From NCBI GenBank assembly GCA_033837965.1, contig JAJLLM010000118.1, forward strand, positions 1 to 7,020: a stretch of DNA of 7,020 nt. Reading direction: 5' to 3'. Source of the stretch: Pseudazoarcus pumilus_A (GTDB lineage: Bacteria; Pseudomonadota; Gammaproteobacteria; Burkholderiales; Rhodocyclaceae). Under the pieces are notes generated by a model. The model was not told the DNA's origin. It did no database searches and saw nothing but the letters and a program-made list of their open reading frames with translations. This document shows positions 1 to 5,877 of the stretch, one piece after another (position 1 is the stretch's first letter; every line of letters starts with the position of its first letter). The position numbers and the translations under genes were made by a program.

Positions 1-82
1 TCTCGATCACGCGCGCCCGGTCGACGCCCGCGAAATCGGGCTCGGCCAGCGCCATGGCCGGCGCGTCCAGTGTGGTGTTCAT
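1..82 (-). CDS. 5' end of an unidentified gene co-transcribed with the GntR regulator (partial)
   Basis: Only the first 27 codons are visible, reading MNTTLDAPAMALAEPDFAGV and then DRARVIE before the window edge. The start at 82 is well supported: a strong Shine-Dalgarno stretch GAGGGGG lies at 96-90 on the minus strand, 7 bases before the ATG, and the ATG overlaps the regulator's TGA stop as ATGA, which implies translational coupling. An in-frame ATG at codon 10 is an alternative without such a ribosome site. No signal peptide or membrane segment is visible. The opening vaguely resembles the N-terminus of FAD-binding glycolate or lactate oxidase-type dehydrogenases, which are often paired with FadR/LldR-type regulators, but this fragment is too short to assign a function. 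Context suggests a catabolic enzyme or transporter controlled by the adjacent regulator. Confidence 0.7.
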   Translation of the reverse strand, partial: MNTTLDAPAMALAEPDFAGVDRARVIE

Positions 83-795
83 GTGTGTTCCCCCTCGTCG
101 AGCGCGCGCCAGCGCGCCGTGTTCAGTCCCAGACGCCGGGCTGCTCCGGTCAGATGCTCCGCTGCGGCCTGTCTTGCCGCCGCGGCGTCGCCCGCGGCAA
201 TGGCGTCGAAAATGCGTTGATGCTCGTCCTGCGCCTCGCGCGCTCGCCCCGCAGCGTGACCGGCCTCGCTCCAGGTCGGTTTGCGCGACTGCGAGAACTG
301 TTGCCCCATGAACTGCGCAAAGCGCGCCAGCGCCTGGTTGTGCGTGGCGGCGGCGATGGCGGCGTGAAAGGCGTCGTCGTCCCCTGCGGCATCTGCATGG
401 CTGTCGAGCGCCGCGCGCATGCCCTCAAGGGCTGCGGCGATGCGCTGCAGGTCGTGATCGTTGCGGCGCTCGGCGGCCAGTGCCGCGGCGCCGGTCTCGA
501 CGACGTAGCGCAGTTCGAAGACTTCGGCGCTGTCGTCGGCCAGACGGAAGACTTCCTGCCGCTCGGCAACGAAAGCGCCTGAGCCCTGGCGCGTGCGCAC
601 GCGGCCCTCGGCCTTGAGGCGCGCAACGGCTTCACGGATCACCGGGCGGCTCACACCGAAGCGCTCGCACAGCGCCTTCTCGGTCGGCAGCTGGGCGCCG
701 GGCAGCAATCCCTGTTCGCGAATCCACGCGTCCAGCCGCGCGGCGATCTCGTCACCAAGGCGGGCCGGCGGCGTGGGGGCGTCGGGTGCGTTCAT
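79..795 (-). CDS. GntR family transcriptional regulator, FadR subfamily (FCD domain)
   Basis: A 238-residue DNA-binding regulator, the usual length for the FadR subfamily. Residues about 12-78 form the GntR winged helix: LPTEKALCERFGVSRPVIRE is the helix-turn-helix and RTRQGSGAFV the wing. Residues about 90-225 form the all-helical FCD ligand-binding domain, with the typical FELRYVVE entry helix. The usual metal/ligand residues appear intact: D140 and H144 in DDAFH, H192 in DEHQRI, and H214 in AEHL. Family members bind small carboxylates, sugar acids or acyl-CoAs and usually repress neighbouring catabolic genes; the ligand here cannot be read from sequence. The gene overlaps the next minus-strand gene by 4 bases (ATGA), so that gene is the likely target. 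A palindromic operator begins 8 bases upstream of the start codon, suggesting autoregulation. The ATG at 795 has no clear Shine-Dalgarno site. Confidence 0.93.
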   Translation of the reverse strand: MNAPDAPTPPARLGDEIAARLDAWIREQGLLPGAQLPTEKALCERFGVSRPVIREAVARLKAEGRVRTRQGSGAFVAERQEVFRLADDSAEVFELRYVVETGAAALAAERRNDHDLQRIAAALEGMRAALDSHADAAGDDDAFHAAIAAATHNQALARFAQFMGQQFSQSRKPTWSEAGHAAGRAREAQDEHQRIFDAIAAGDAAAARQAAAEHLTGAARRLGLNTARWRALDEGEHT

Positions 796-803
796 GGGCG
801 AAA

Positions 804-820
804 AAGTTGTCAGACAACTT
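804..820. promoter_or_regulatory. Predicted operator of the GntR/FadR-type regulator
   Basis: AAGTTGTCAGACAACTT is a perfect inverted repeat of 8-bp arms around one central base (812). Its core TTGTCAGACAA matches exactly the pattern TNGTNNNACNA described for FadR-subfamily GntR regulators. It lies between the regulator and the divergent SulP gene and covers the predicted minus-strand transcription start, an arrangement that fits autorepression. That this protein binds it is an inference from position and pattern. Confidence 0.75.
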
Positions 821-822
821 GC

Positions 823-852
823 ATGCTAGCGCAGTGCGGGAGGGCTTGTCAC
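823..852 (-). promoter_or_regulatory. Candidate sigma-70 promoter for the GntR gene
   Basis: On the minus strand, GTGACA (852-847, five of six -35 bases) is followed by an 18-base spacer and TAGCAT (828-823, four of six -10 bases). Transcription would start near 815-817, inside the palindromic operator, leaving a leader of about 20 bases. The match is moderate and read by eye. Confidence 0.45.
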
Positions 853-872
853 CTGCCGGAGCACAGGCGATT

Positions 873-881
873 TGCTACCAT
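873..881 (+). promoter_or_regulatory. Candidate extended -10 promoter element for the SulP gene
   Basis: TGCTACCAT is a TGn extended -10 followed by TACCAT (four of six -10 bases). No good -35 box is seen at the right distance, which is tolerated in extended -10 promoters. Transcription would start near 888, giving a leader of about 34 bases before the ATG at 922. The GntR operator would then lie about 70 bases upstream of this start, so direct repression of the transporter is not obvious. Confidence 0.35.
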
Positions 882-921
882 CCGCCTCCATGTGTGCATT
901 CCTTTCCCGCCTCGGCCGAGC

Positions 922-2625
922 ATGAGGCGCAACGCCGAGCGTTATCTGCCCTTCCTCGCCTGGCCTGCCCAGTGGCGGGCGCTGGGTGTTCGGGGGGACA
1001 TCATCGCGGGCGTCACGGTCGGGCTGGTGCTGGTGCCGCAGGCGCTGGCGTATGCGCAGCTGGCCCAGTTGCCGCCGTACATCGGCCTGTATGCGGCACT
1101 GCTGCCGGCCATCATCGGCGTGATGTTCGGCTCCTGTGGCGCGATTGCCACCGGCCCGGTAGCGCTGACCTCGCTGCTCACCGGCGCCAGCGTGATTGCG
1201 GTGGCGCGACCGGGCACGGAGGCGTTTGTCGAAGCGGCCATCGTGCTCGCGCTGCTGTCCGGGCTGATCCAGCTCCTGCTCGGCGGTTTGCGGCTGGGGT
1301 GGCTGCTGAAGCTGCTCTCGCGGCCGGTGATGGTCGGCTTCATCAATGCGTCGGCGCTGCTGATCGCGCTTTCGCAGGTGCCGGCGATACTCGGCCTGCG
1401 CATGCCGCGCTCGGACCATTTCCTCGTTGATTTCCTCAACATGCTCGGCAGCCTCGGCAATCTGCATCTGCCTGCCCTGGCATTCGGGCTGGGTACGCTG
1501 GCGGTGCTGATCATGCTGCGCCGCTTTGCTCCGCGGCTGCCCGCCGTGCTGCTGGTGGCCGTGGTGGGGACGCTAGTGGCCGCCACGACGGGTTATCAGG
1601 ATGGCGGTGGCCGGGTGGTCGGCCATGTTCCCGCCGGCTTGCCGGAGTTCGTGCTGCCGACGCTGGACTGGAACCTGATCGTCACGCTGTTTCCGGCCGC
1701 GTTCGTGATTGCGCTGGTGAGCTTCATGGAGGTCACCGCCAGCGCCAGCGTGATCTCGGCGCGCACTGGCGAGCGTTGGCGCCAGAACCGCGAGCTGATC
1801 GGGCAGGGGCTGGCCAAGATTGCTTCCGCGTTCCAGGGCGGCATGCCGGTGAGCGGTTCGTTCTCGCGCTCGGCGCTCAATTTCGCCAGTGGTGCGCGCA
1901 CCGGACTGTCGTCGCTGGTGGCAGCGGTGTTCGTCGTGCTGACCCTGCTGTATCTGACGCCGCTGCTGTGGCATCTGCCGATTGCGGTACTGGCCGCGGT
2001 GATCGTGCTGGTGGTGTTCAATTTGTTCGATCTCGGAGCCATGCGCCGTGCCTGGCAGGCCGGCCGCGACGACGGTATCGCGGCGGTGGCGACCTTCGTG
2101 TCCACGCTGGCCTTCGCGCCCAACATCCAGAACGGCATCCTGGTCGGCCTGCTGATTTCGCTGTCGTTGATGCTGTACCGCGACATGCAGCCGCGCGTGG
2201 CGCTGCTCGGCCTGCATGAGGACGGCACCTACCGCGACGCGGAGCGCTTCGGCCTGCCGCACCCGCACCCCAATCTGGTGGTGATGCGTTTTGACAGTGC
2301 ACTCACCTTCGTCACCTCGGAGCTGTTCGAGGATGCCGCCTCCGATGCGCTCAAGGCGCAACCCGAGGTCAAGGTGTTGCTGGTTTCCGCGGCCGGCATC
2401 AACGGCATCGATTCGACCGGGCTGGACGCCATCGCCACGCTGCACGGCCGCATGCTGGCTGACGGGCGCACGCTGGCCTTCTGCGGGCTGAAGAAGCAGG
2501 TCATCGACGCGATGGAGCGTACCGGGCTGTGGCAGCGCCTGCAGCCGCATGCACATTACCGGACGGAGCAGCATGCGCTGGAGGGGTTGTTGCCGGAGTT
2601 GCCGGCAGTCTCCGCCGCGCCATGA
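922..2625 (+). CDS. SulP (SLC26-type) family inorganic anion transporter with STAS domain
   Basis: A 567-residue inner-membrane transporter of normal length for bacterial SulP proteins, which move sulfate, bicarbonate or dicarboxylates with Na+ or H+. The family signature is clear: VPQALAYAQLAQLPPYIGLY (about residues 38-57), then the glycine-rich stretch GVMFGSCGAIATGPVALTSL, and later the NRELIGQGLAKI and GGMPVSGSFSRSALN motifs (about 289-320). Long hydrophobic segments fill residues 25-420. Residues about 450-542 are a cytoplasmic STAS domain, including the IDSTGLDAI loop that carries the conserved DSTG. The frame is open from 823, but the start at 922 (MRRNAERYLPFLAW) places the first residues where homologues begin; the upstream 33 codons look non-coding, and the ribosome site is weak at either start. 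The substrate is unresolved: no carbonic anhydrase or sulfate-assimilation gene is adjacent. It is divergent from the GntR gene and probably monocistronic. Confidence 0.93.
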   Translation: MRRNAERYLPFLAWPAQWRALGVRGDIIAGVTVGLVLVPQALAYAQLAQLPPYIGLYAALLPAIIGVMFGSCGAIATGPVALTSLLTGASVIAVARPGTEAFVEAAIVLALLSGLIQLLLGGLRLGWLLKLLSRPVMVGFINASALLIALSQVPAILGLRMPRSDHFLVDFLNMLGSLGNLHLPALAFGLGTLAVLIMLRRFAPRLPAVLLVAVVGTLVAATTGYQDGGGRVVGHVPAGLPEFVLPTLDWNLIVTLFPAAFVIALVSFMEVTASASVISARTGERWRQNRELIGQGLAKIASAFQGGMPVSGSFSRSALNFASGARTGLSSLVAAVFVVLTLLYLTPLLWHLPIAVLAAVIVLVVFNLFDLGAMRRAWQAGRDDGIAAVATFVSTLAFAPNIQNGILVGLLISLSLMLYRDMQPRVALLGLHEDGTYRDAERFGLPHPHPNLVVMRFDSALTFVTSELFEDAASDALKAQPEVKVLLVSAAGINGIDSTGLDAIATLHGRMLADGRTLAFCGLKKQVIDAMERTGLWQRLQPHAHYRTEQHALEGLLPELPAVSAAP

Positions 2626-2658
2626 TCCACCGAGGGAGTCGGTCATTCATGTATTGAC

Positions 2659-2681
2659 CGGCCGGAATTTCGCCCCGGCCG
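2659..2681 (+). other. GC-rich hairpin after the SulP gene (no U-tract)
   Basis: CGGCCGG (2659-2665) and CCGGCCG (2675-2681) form a perfect 7-bp stem with a 9-base loop, 34 bases after the SulP stop codon. The bases that follow are not T-rich, so it is not a classical intrinsic terminator. It could stabilise the 3' end of the transcript or cause pausing, or it may be chance in GC-rich DNA. Confidence 0.35.
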
Positions 2682-2756
2682 ACGCACGGGGATCCCGGCC
2701 GCTCTCCGCAGCGGTTGGCGCAGAGGCTGGGGAGTGGCCGTAGAGTCCAATTCCCC

Positions 2757-2785
2757 TTGACTATCCGTCACTTGGCCGGCAGAAT
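2757..2785 (+). promoter_or_regulatory. Candidate sigma-70 promoter of the rplU-rpmA operon
   Basis: TTGACT (2757-2762, five of six -35 bases) is followed by an optimal 17-base spacer and CAGAAT (2780-2785, four of six -10 bases). Transcription would start near 2792, giving a leader of about 40 bases containing a T-rich stretch (2794-2799) and the rplU ribosome site. This is the best promoter match in the gap between the SulP gene and rplU and fits a strongly expressed ribosomal operon. Confidence 0.55.
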
Positions 2786-2817
2786 GCGCGACTCTTTTTG
2801 TTGTACCCATCCATCCA

Positions 2818-2823
2818 TTGGAG
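2818..2823 (+). promoter_or_regulatory. Ribosome binding site that fixes the rplU start
   Basis: TTGGAG ends 7 bases before the ATG at 2831. It favours that start over the in-frame ATG-free and ATG upstream codons (an in-frame ATG occurs at 2798), which would add 11 residues not typical of L21. Confidence 0.7.
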
Positions 2824-2830
2824 CTTCACC

Positions 2831-3142
2831 ATGTACGCGGTCATAAAAACCGGCGGCAAGCAGTATCGCGTCGCTGCCGGCGAAAAACTCAAAGTAGAAC
2901 AGATACCGGCTGACGTGGGTTCCCAGATCACCATCGACCAGGTCCTCATGGTCGGCGAGGGCGAGTCCGTGAAAATCGGTGCGCCTCTGGTTTCGGGTGC
3001 CTCTGTCACGGCCACCGTGGTTTCCCACGGTCGTCACGACAAGATCCGTATCTTCAAGATGCGCCGTCGCAAGCACTATCAGAAGCGTCAGGGCCATCGC
3101 CAGAACTACACCGAGCTTCGTATCGAAGCGATCTCGGCCTGA
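2831..3142 (+). CDS. rplU: Large-subunit ribosomal protein L21 (bL21)
   Basis: A 103-residue protein, the normal size for bacterial L21, which binds 23S rRNA in the large ribosomal subunit. It opens with the highly conserved MYAVIKTGGKQYRVAAGEKL and carries the family's basic C-terminal signature, including KIRIFKMRRRKHYQKRQGHR at about residues 73-92, followed by the NYTELRIE strand. It is the first gene of a cluster whose next member, rpmA, follows after 18 bases; L21 and L27 are co-transcribed in most bacteria. A candidate promoter lies at 2757-2785. In many Proteobacteria ispB is divergent from rplU; here the upstream neighbour is a SulP transporter on the same strand. Confidence 0.98.
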   Translation: MYAVIKTGGKQYRVAAGEKLKVEQIPADVGSQITIDQVLMVGEGESVKIGAPLVSGASVTATVVSHGRHDKIRIFKMRRRKHYQKRQGHRQNYTELRIEAISA

Positions 3143-3160
3143 GCCAGGAGGTAATTCGAC

Positions 3161-3424
3161 ATGGCACACAAAAAAGCCGGCGGCAGTTCCCGTAACGGTC
3201 GCGACTCAGAATCCAAACGCCTTGGCGTCAAGCGCTACGGTGGCCAGGCTGTCATCGCCGGCAACATCATCGTTCGCCAGCGCGGCACCGAGTACCACCC
3301 GGGCGACAACGTCGGCATCGGCAAGGATCACACCCTGTTCGCGCTGACCGATGGCACCGTGCAGTTCTCGGTCAAGGGCGCCCAGAAGCGCCGCGTCGTG
3401 ACGATCGTTCCGAACGCCGCCTGA
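3161..3424 (+). CDS. rpmA: Large-subunit ribosomal protein L27 (bL27)
   Basis: An 87-residue protein of typical length. L27's flexible N-terminus reaches the peptidyl transferase centre and helps place the tRNA 3' ends. The conserved start MAHKKAGGSSRNGRDSESKR is complete, with no N-terminal extension of the kind cleaved in Firmicutes. The core motifs GNIIVRQRGTEYHPGDNVG and GKDHTLFAL follow. A near-ideal Shine-Dalgarno site AGGAGGT lies at 3146-3152, 8 bases before the ATG. The gene sits 18 bases after rplU, and its transcript appears to end at the intrinsic terminator that starts 17 bases past the stop codon. Confidence 0.98.
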   Translation: MAHKKAGGSSRNGRDSESKRLGVKRYGGQAVIAGNIIVRQRGTEYHPGDNVGIGKDHTLFALTDGTVQFSVKGAQKRRVVTIVPNAA

Positions 3425-3441
3425 GCATCCCTGATGGTTCG

Positions 3442-3479
3442 AAAAGCCCTATCCTTGCGGTAGGGCTTTTTTGTTTTTG
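3442..3479 (+). terminator. Rho-independent terminator of rplU-rpmA
   Basis: AAAAGCCCTA (3442-3451) pairs perfectly with TAGGGCTTTT (3461-3470). Two more pairs (a U-G and a C-G) can extend the stem, leaving a 5-base loop. The T-rich tract TTGTTTTTG follows directly. The structure lies between rpmA and obgE and should end most ribosomal-protein transcripts, with obgE reached by read-through or by its own promoter. The A-run before the stem could also give some function on the opposite strand, but no minus-strand gene ends here. Confidence 0.92.
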
Positions 3480-3496
3480 CACTGCGGAAAGCAGAC

Positions 3497-4663
3497 ATGA
3501 AATTCTTTGACGAAGCGCGCATCGAAGTGGTCGCCGGCGACGGCGGCAACGGGTCCGCATCTTTCCGGCGCGAGAAGTTCGTGCCGCGTGGCGGCCCGGA
3601 CGGCGGTGACGGCGGGCGGGGCGGCAGCGTGTATGCGCAGGCCGACCGCAACCTCAACACGCTGATCGATTTCCGCTTCACGCGCCACTTCCGCGCCGAG
3701 CGTGGTGAGAACGGCCGTGGTGCCGACTGCTACGGCAAGGGCGGCGACGACATCGTGCTGCGCATGCCGGTCGGTACCGTCATCACGGATTACGAAACGG
3801 GTGCGTTGATTGCCGACCTCGACGAGGACGGCAAGAAGGTCATGGTTGCCCGCGGTGGCAAGGGCGGACTGGGCAACATCCACTTCAAGTCCAGCGTGAA
3901 CCGCGCGCCGCGCAAGCGCACCATGGGCGAGGAGGGCGAGCAGCGCATGCTGCGCCTGGAGCTCAAGGTGCTGGCCGATGTCGGCCTGCTCGGCATGCCC
4001 AATGCCGGCAAGTCGACCTTCATCCGTGCGGTTTCCGCGGCCAAGCCCAAAGTGGCGGATTACCCGTTCACCACCTTGCATCCCAATCTCGGGGTGGTGC
4101 GCACCACCGAAGAGCGCAGTTTCGTGATCGCGGACATTCCCGGTCTGATCGAAGGGGCTGCGGAGGGCGCCGGCCTGGGTCACCAGTTCCTGCGCCATCT
4201 GCAGCGCACGCGCGTGTTGCTGCACCTCGTCGATCTGGCGCCGTTTGATCCGGATGCGGATCCGGTGCACGAGGCCAAGGCCATTGTCGAAGAGTTGCGC
4301 CGCTACGATCAGGAGCTGTTCGACAAGCCGCGCTGGCTGGTGCTCAACAAGCTGGATCTGATTCCGGAAGAGGAGCGCGCCGAGCGTGTCGCGGCATTCC
4401 TCGAAGCCTATGGCCCGGTCGAGCGTCATTTCGAGATCGCCGCCATCAGCGGTGAAGGTTGCCGCGGGCTGATCTATGCGCTGCAGGATTTCCTCGACGC
4501 CGAGCGGGCGCGTCTGGAAGCCGAGCGCAAGGCCAATCCTCCGGCCGAGCCGCAGGCCGAGGAGGTCGATGCGGACTTCGGCGCTGAAGAGGATTTCGAC
4601 GACGCGGACGAAGATTCCGACGACTTCGCAGATCTGGACGACGACACCCAACCCAACCACTGA
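3497..4663 (+). CDS. obgE: Obg family GTPase ObgE/CgtA, large-subunit assembly factor
   Basis: A 388-residue essential-type GTPase that acts in 50S maturation and links ribosome assembly to growth and stress control. Residues 1-158 are the glycine-rich Obg fold (VVAGDGGNGSASFRREK, GGPDGGDGGRGG). Residues about 159-335 are the G domain: G1 GMPNAGKST (166-174), switch region YPFTTLHPNLG, G3 DIPGLIEGA (213-221), G4 NKLD (284-287) and G5 in ISGEG (317-321). Residues from about 350 form a strongly acidic tail rich in D and E, as in the variable C-terminus of other Proteobacteria. The start at 3497 has a modest ribosome site (GGAAAG, 3486-3491) and the expected MKFFDEARIEVVAGDGGNGS opening. It lies 17 bases after the U-tract of the rpmA terminator and 21 bases before proB. 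Confidence 0.97.
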   Translation: MKFFDEARIEVVAGDGGNGSASFRREKFVPRGGPDGGDGGRGGSVYAQADRNLNTLIDFRFTRHFRAERGENGRGADCYGKGGDDIVLRMPVGTVITDYETGALIADLDEDGKKVMVARGGKGGLGNIHFKSSVNRAPRKRTMGEEGEQRMLRLELKVLADVGLLGMPNAGKSTFIRAVSAAKPKVADYPFTTLHPNLGVVRTTEERSFVIADIPGLIEGAAEGAGLGHQFLRHLQRTRVLLHLVDLAPFDPDADPVHEAKAIVEELRRYDQELFDKPRWLVLNKLDLIPEEERAERVAAFLEAYGPVERHFEIAAISGEGCRGLIYALQDFLDAERARLEAERKANPPAEPQAEEVDADFGAEEDFDDADEDSDDFADLDDDTQPNH

Positions 4664-4684
4664 CCGTCGACGATCATCACCGAC

Positions 4685-5800
4685 ATGAGAGAAAAAATCC
4701 GCTCTTCGCGCCGGCTGATCGTCAAGGTCGGCAGCGCGCTGGTCACCCGCAACGGCGCTGGTCTGGACAAGGCCGCCATGGCCGACTGGGCGCGTCAGAT
4801 CGCTGCCTTGCGCGCGGCCGGCAAACAGATCGTGCTGGTGTCGTCCGGCGCCATCGCCGCCGGCATGAAGCGGCTCGGCTGGCACAAGCGCCCGCACGAG
4901 ATGCACCGCCTGCAGGCTGCGGCCGCGGTGGGGCAGATGGGGCTGGTCGAGGCCTACGAAGAGGTCTTCTCGGCGCACGGCGTGCACACCGCCCAGATCC
5001 TGCTCACGCACGAGGATCTGGCTGACCGCAAGCGCTACCTCAATGCGCGTTCCACGCTTGCCACCCTGCTGGAACTGGGCGTGGTGCCGATCATCAACGA
5101 GAACGACACCATCGTCACCGACGAGATCAAGTTCGGTGACAACGACACGCTCGGCGCGCTGGTCGCCAACCTCATCGAGGCCGATGCGCTGATCATCCTG
5201 ACCGATCAGCAGGGTCTGTACACCGCCGATCCGCGCAAGGATCCGGCCGCCACGCTGGTCAGCGAGGGCCGTGCCGAAGACCGCGCCTACGAAGCCATGG
5301 CCGGCGGCGCCGGCAGCGGCATCAGCAAGGGCGGCATGATCACCAAGATCCGCGCCGCGCAGCGCGCAGCCCGTAGCGGTGCACACACCTGCATCGCCAG
5401 CGGGCATGAGCCCGATGTGTTGCTGCGTCTGGCAGCGGCCGAGCCTCTGGGTACCTTGTTGTTTGCCTCCAGCACGCCGCTTGCCGCGCGCAAGCAATGG
5501 CTGGCGGACCACCTGCAACTGGCGGGCAGCCTGATCGTCGATGAAGGGGCCGCCAAGGCCCTGAAAACCGGACGCAGTCTCTTGCCGGTGGGGGTTGTCG
5601 AGGTCGCGGGCGAGTTCGAGCGTGGTGCCGTCGTGGCGTGTCGTACCGCCGCAGGAGAGGAGATCGCGCGCGGGCTGGTCAACTACAGCAGTTCCGAGTG
5701 CCGCCGCATCGCGCGCCAGCCCAGTGATCGCATCGAGCCCTTGCTCGGCTACATCGGCGAGCCGGAGCTGATCCACCGCGACAACATGATCGGGCGCTGA
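4685..5800 (+). CDS. proB: Glutamate 5-kinase (proline biosynthesis)
   Basis: A 371-residue cytoplasmic enzyme that phosphorylates L-glutamate with ATP to gamma-glutamyl phosphate, the first and proline-inhibited step of proline synthesis. The amino-acid kinase domain spans about residues 8-260: KVGS (14-17), VSSGAIAAG (52-60), INEND (137-141), GDND (151-154), LTDQQGLYTADPR (172-184) and SGISKGGMITK (211-221). A PUA domain follows, about residues 280-355 (from IVDEGAAKAL to LLGYIG), as in the full-length E. coli type. The ATG at 4685 lies 21 bases after obgE and has no evident Shine-Dalgarno site, so coupling or read-through from obgE is likely. proA is not adjacent in this window. The obgE-proB neighbourhood is common in Beta- and some Gammaproteobacteria. 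Confidence 0.97.
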   Translation: MREKIRSSRRLIVKVGSALVTRNGAGLDKAAMADWARQIAALRAAGKQIVLVSSGAIAAGMKRLGWHKRPHEMHRLQAAAAVGQMGLVEAYEEVFSAHGVHTAQILLTHEDLADRKRYLNARSTLATLLELGVVPIINENDTIVTDEIKFGDNDTLGALVANLIEADALIILTDQQGLYTADPRKDPAATLVSEGRAEDRAYEAMAGGAGSGISKGGMITKIRAAQRAARSGAHTCIASGHEPDVLLRLAAAEPLGTLLFASSTPLAARKQWLADHLQLAGSLIVDEGAAKALKTGRSLLPVGVVEVAGEFERGAVVACRTAAGEEIARGLVNYSSSECRRIARQPSDRIEPLLGYIGEPELIHRDNMIGR

Positions 5801-5844
5801 TACAGGGCGGTACACACGCGGCGCCCGGCTTGCGCGATGCTTCC

Positions 5845-5862
5845 GTCGTGCACGTGCACGAC
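5845..5862. repeat. Perfect 18-bp palindrome upstream of the response regulator
   Basis: GTCGTGCACGTGCACGAC is a perfect inverted repeat with 9-base arms and no spacer. It ends 15 bases before the response-regulator start codon, in the 77-base gap after proB. Its position suits an operator, possibly for autoregulation, or an mRNA hairpin near the ribosome site. No binding protein can be named from the sequence. OmpR-type proteins usually bind direct repeats, which argues against simple self-binding. Confidence 0.55.
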
Positions 5863-5877
5863 CAGGACGGGAACACG

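Noticed and set aside
70..582. Plus-strand open frame of 170 codons opposite the GntR gene.
   Set aside because: The opposite strand encodes a full FadR-type regulator with all key residues; the plus-strand frame shows no family signature.
823..921. Extension of the SulP protein upstream to the ATG at 823.
   Set aside because: The 33 added residues (MLAQCGRACHLPEHRR and onward) look non-coding, overlap the predicted promoter elements, and have no ribosome site; homologues begin near the residue encoded at 922.
1573..2646. Minus-strand open frame of 357 codons opposite the SulP gene.
   Set aside because: Its translation is rich in Q, R and H with no domain pattern, as expected of a frame shadowing a hydrophobic membrane protein.
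3449..5815. A very long open reading frame (788 codons) on the minus strand, opposite obgE and proB.
   Set aside because: It runs antisense to two complete, well-recognised genes and its translation has no recognisable domain. Long antisense frames are common opposite GC-rich genes with biased third codon positions.
5791..5827. Inverted repeat CGGGCGC / GCGCCCG around the proB stop codon, considered as a proB terminator.
   Set aside because: The loop would be 23 bases, one arm is coding sequence, and no T-rich tract follows; probably chance in GC-rich DNA.
5830..5877. Extension of the response regulator to an earlier in-frame ATG at 5830.
   Set aside because: It would add 16 residues before the receiver fold, has no Shine-Dalgarno site, and would place the 18-bp palindrome in coding sequence; the start at 5878 has AGGA upstream.
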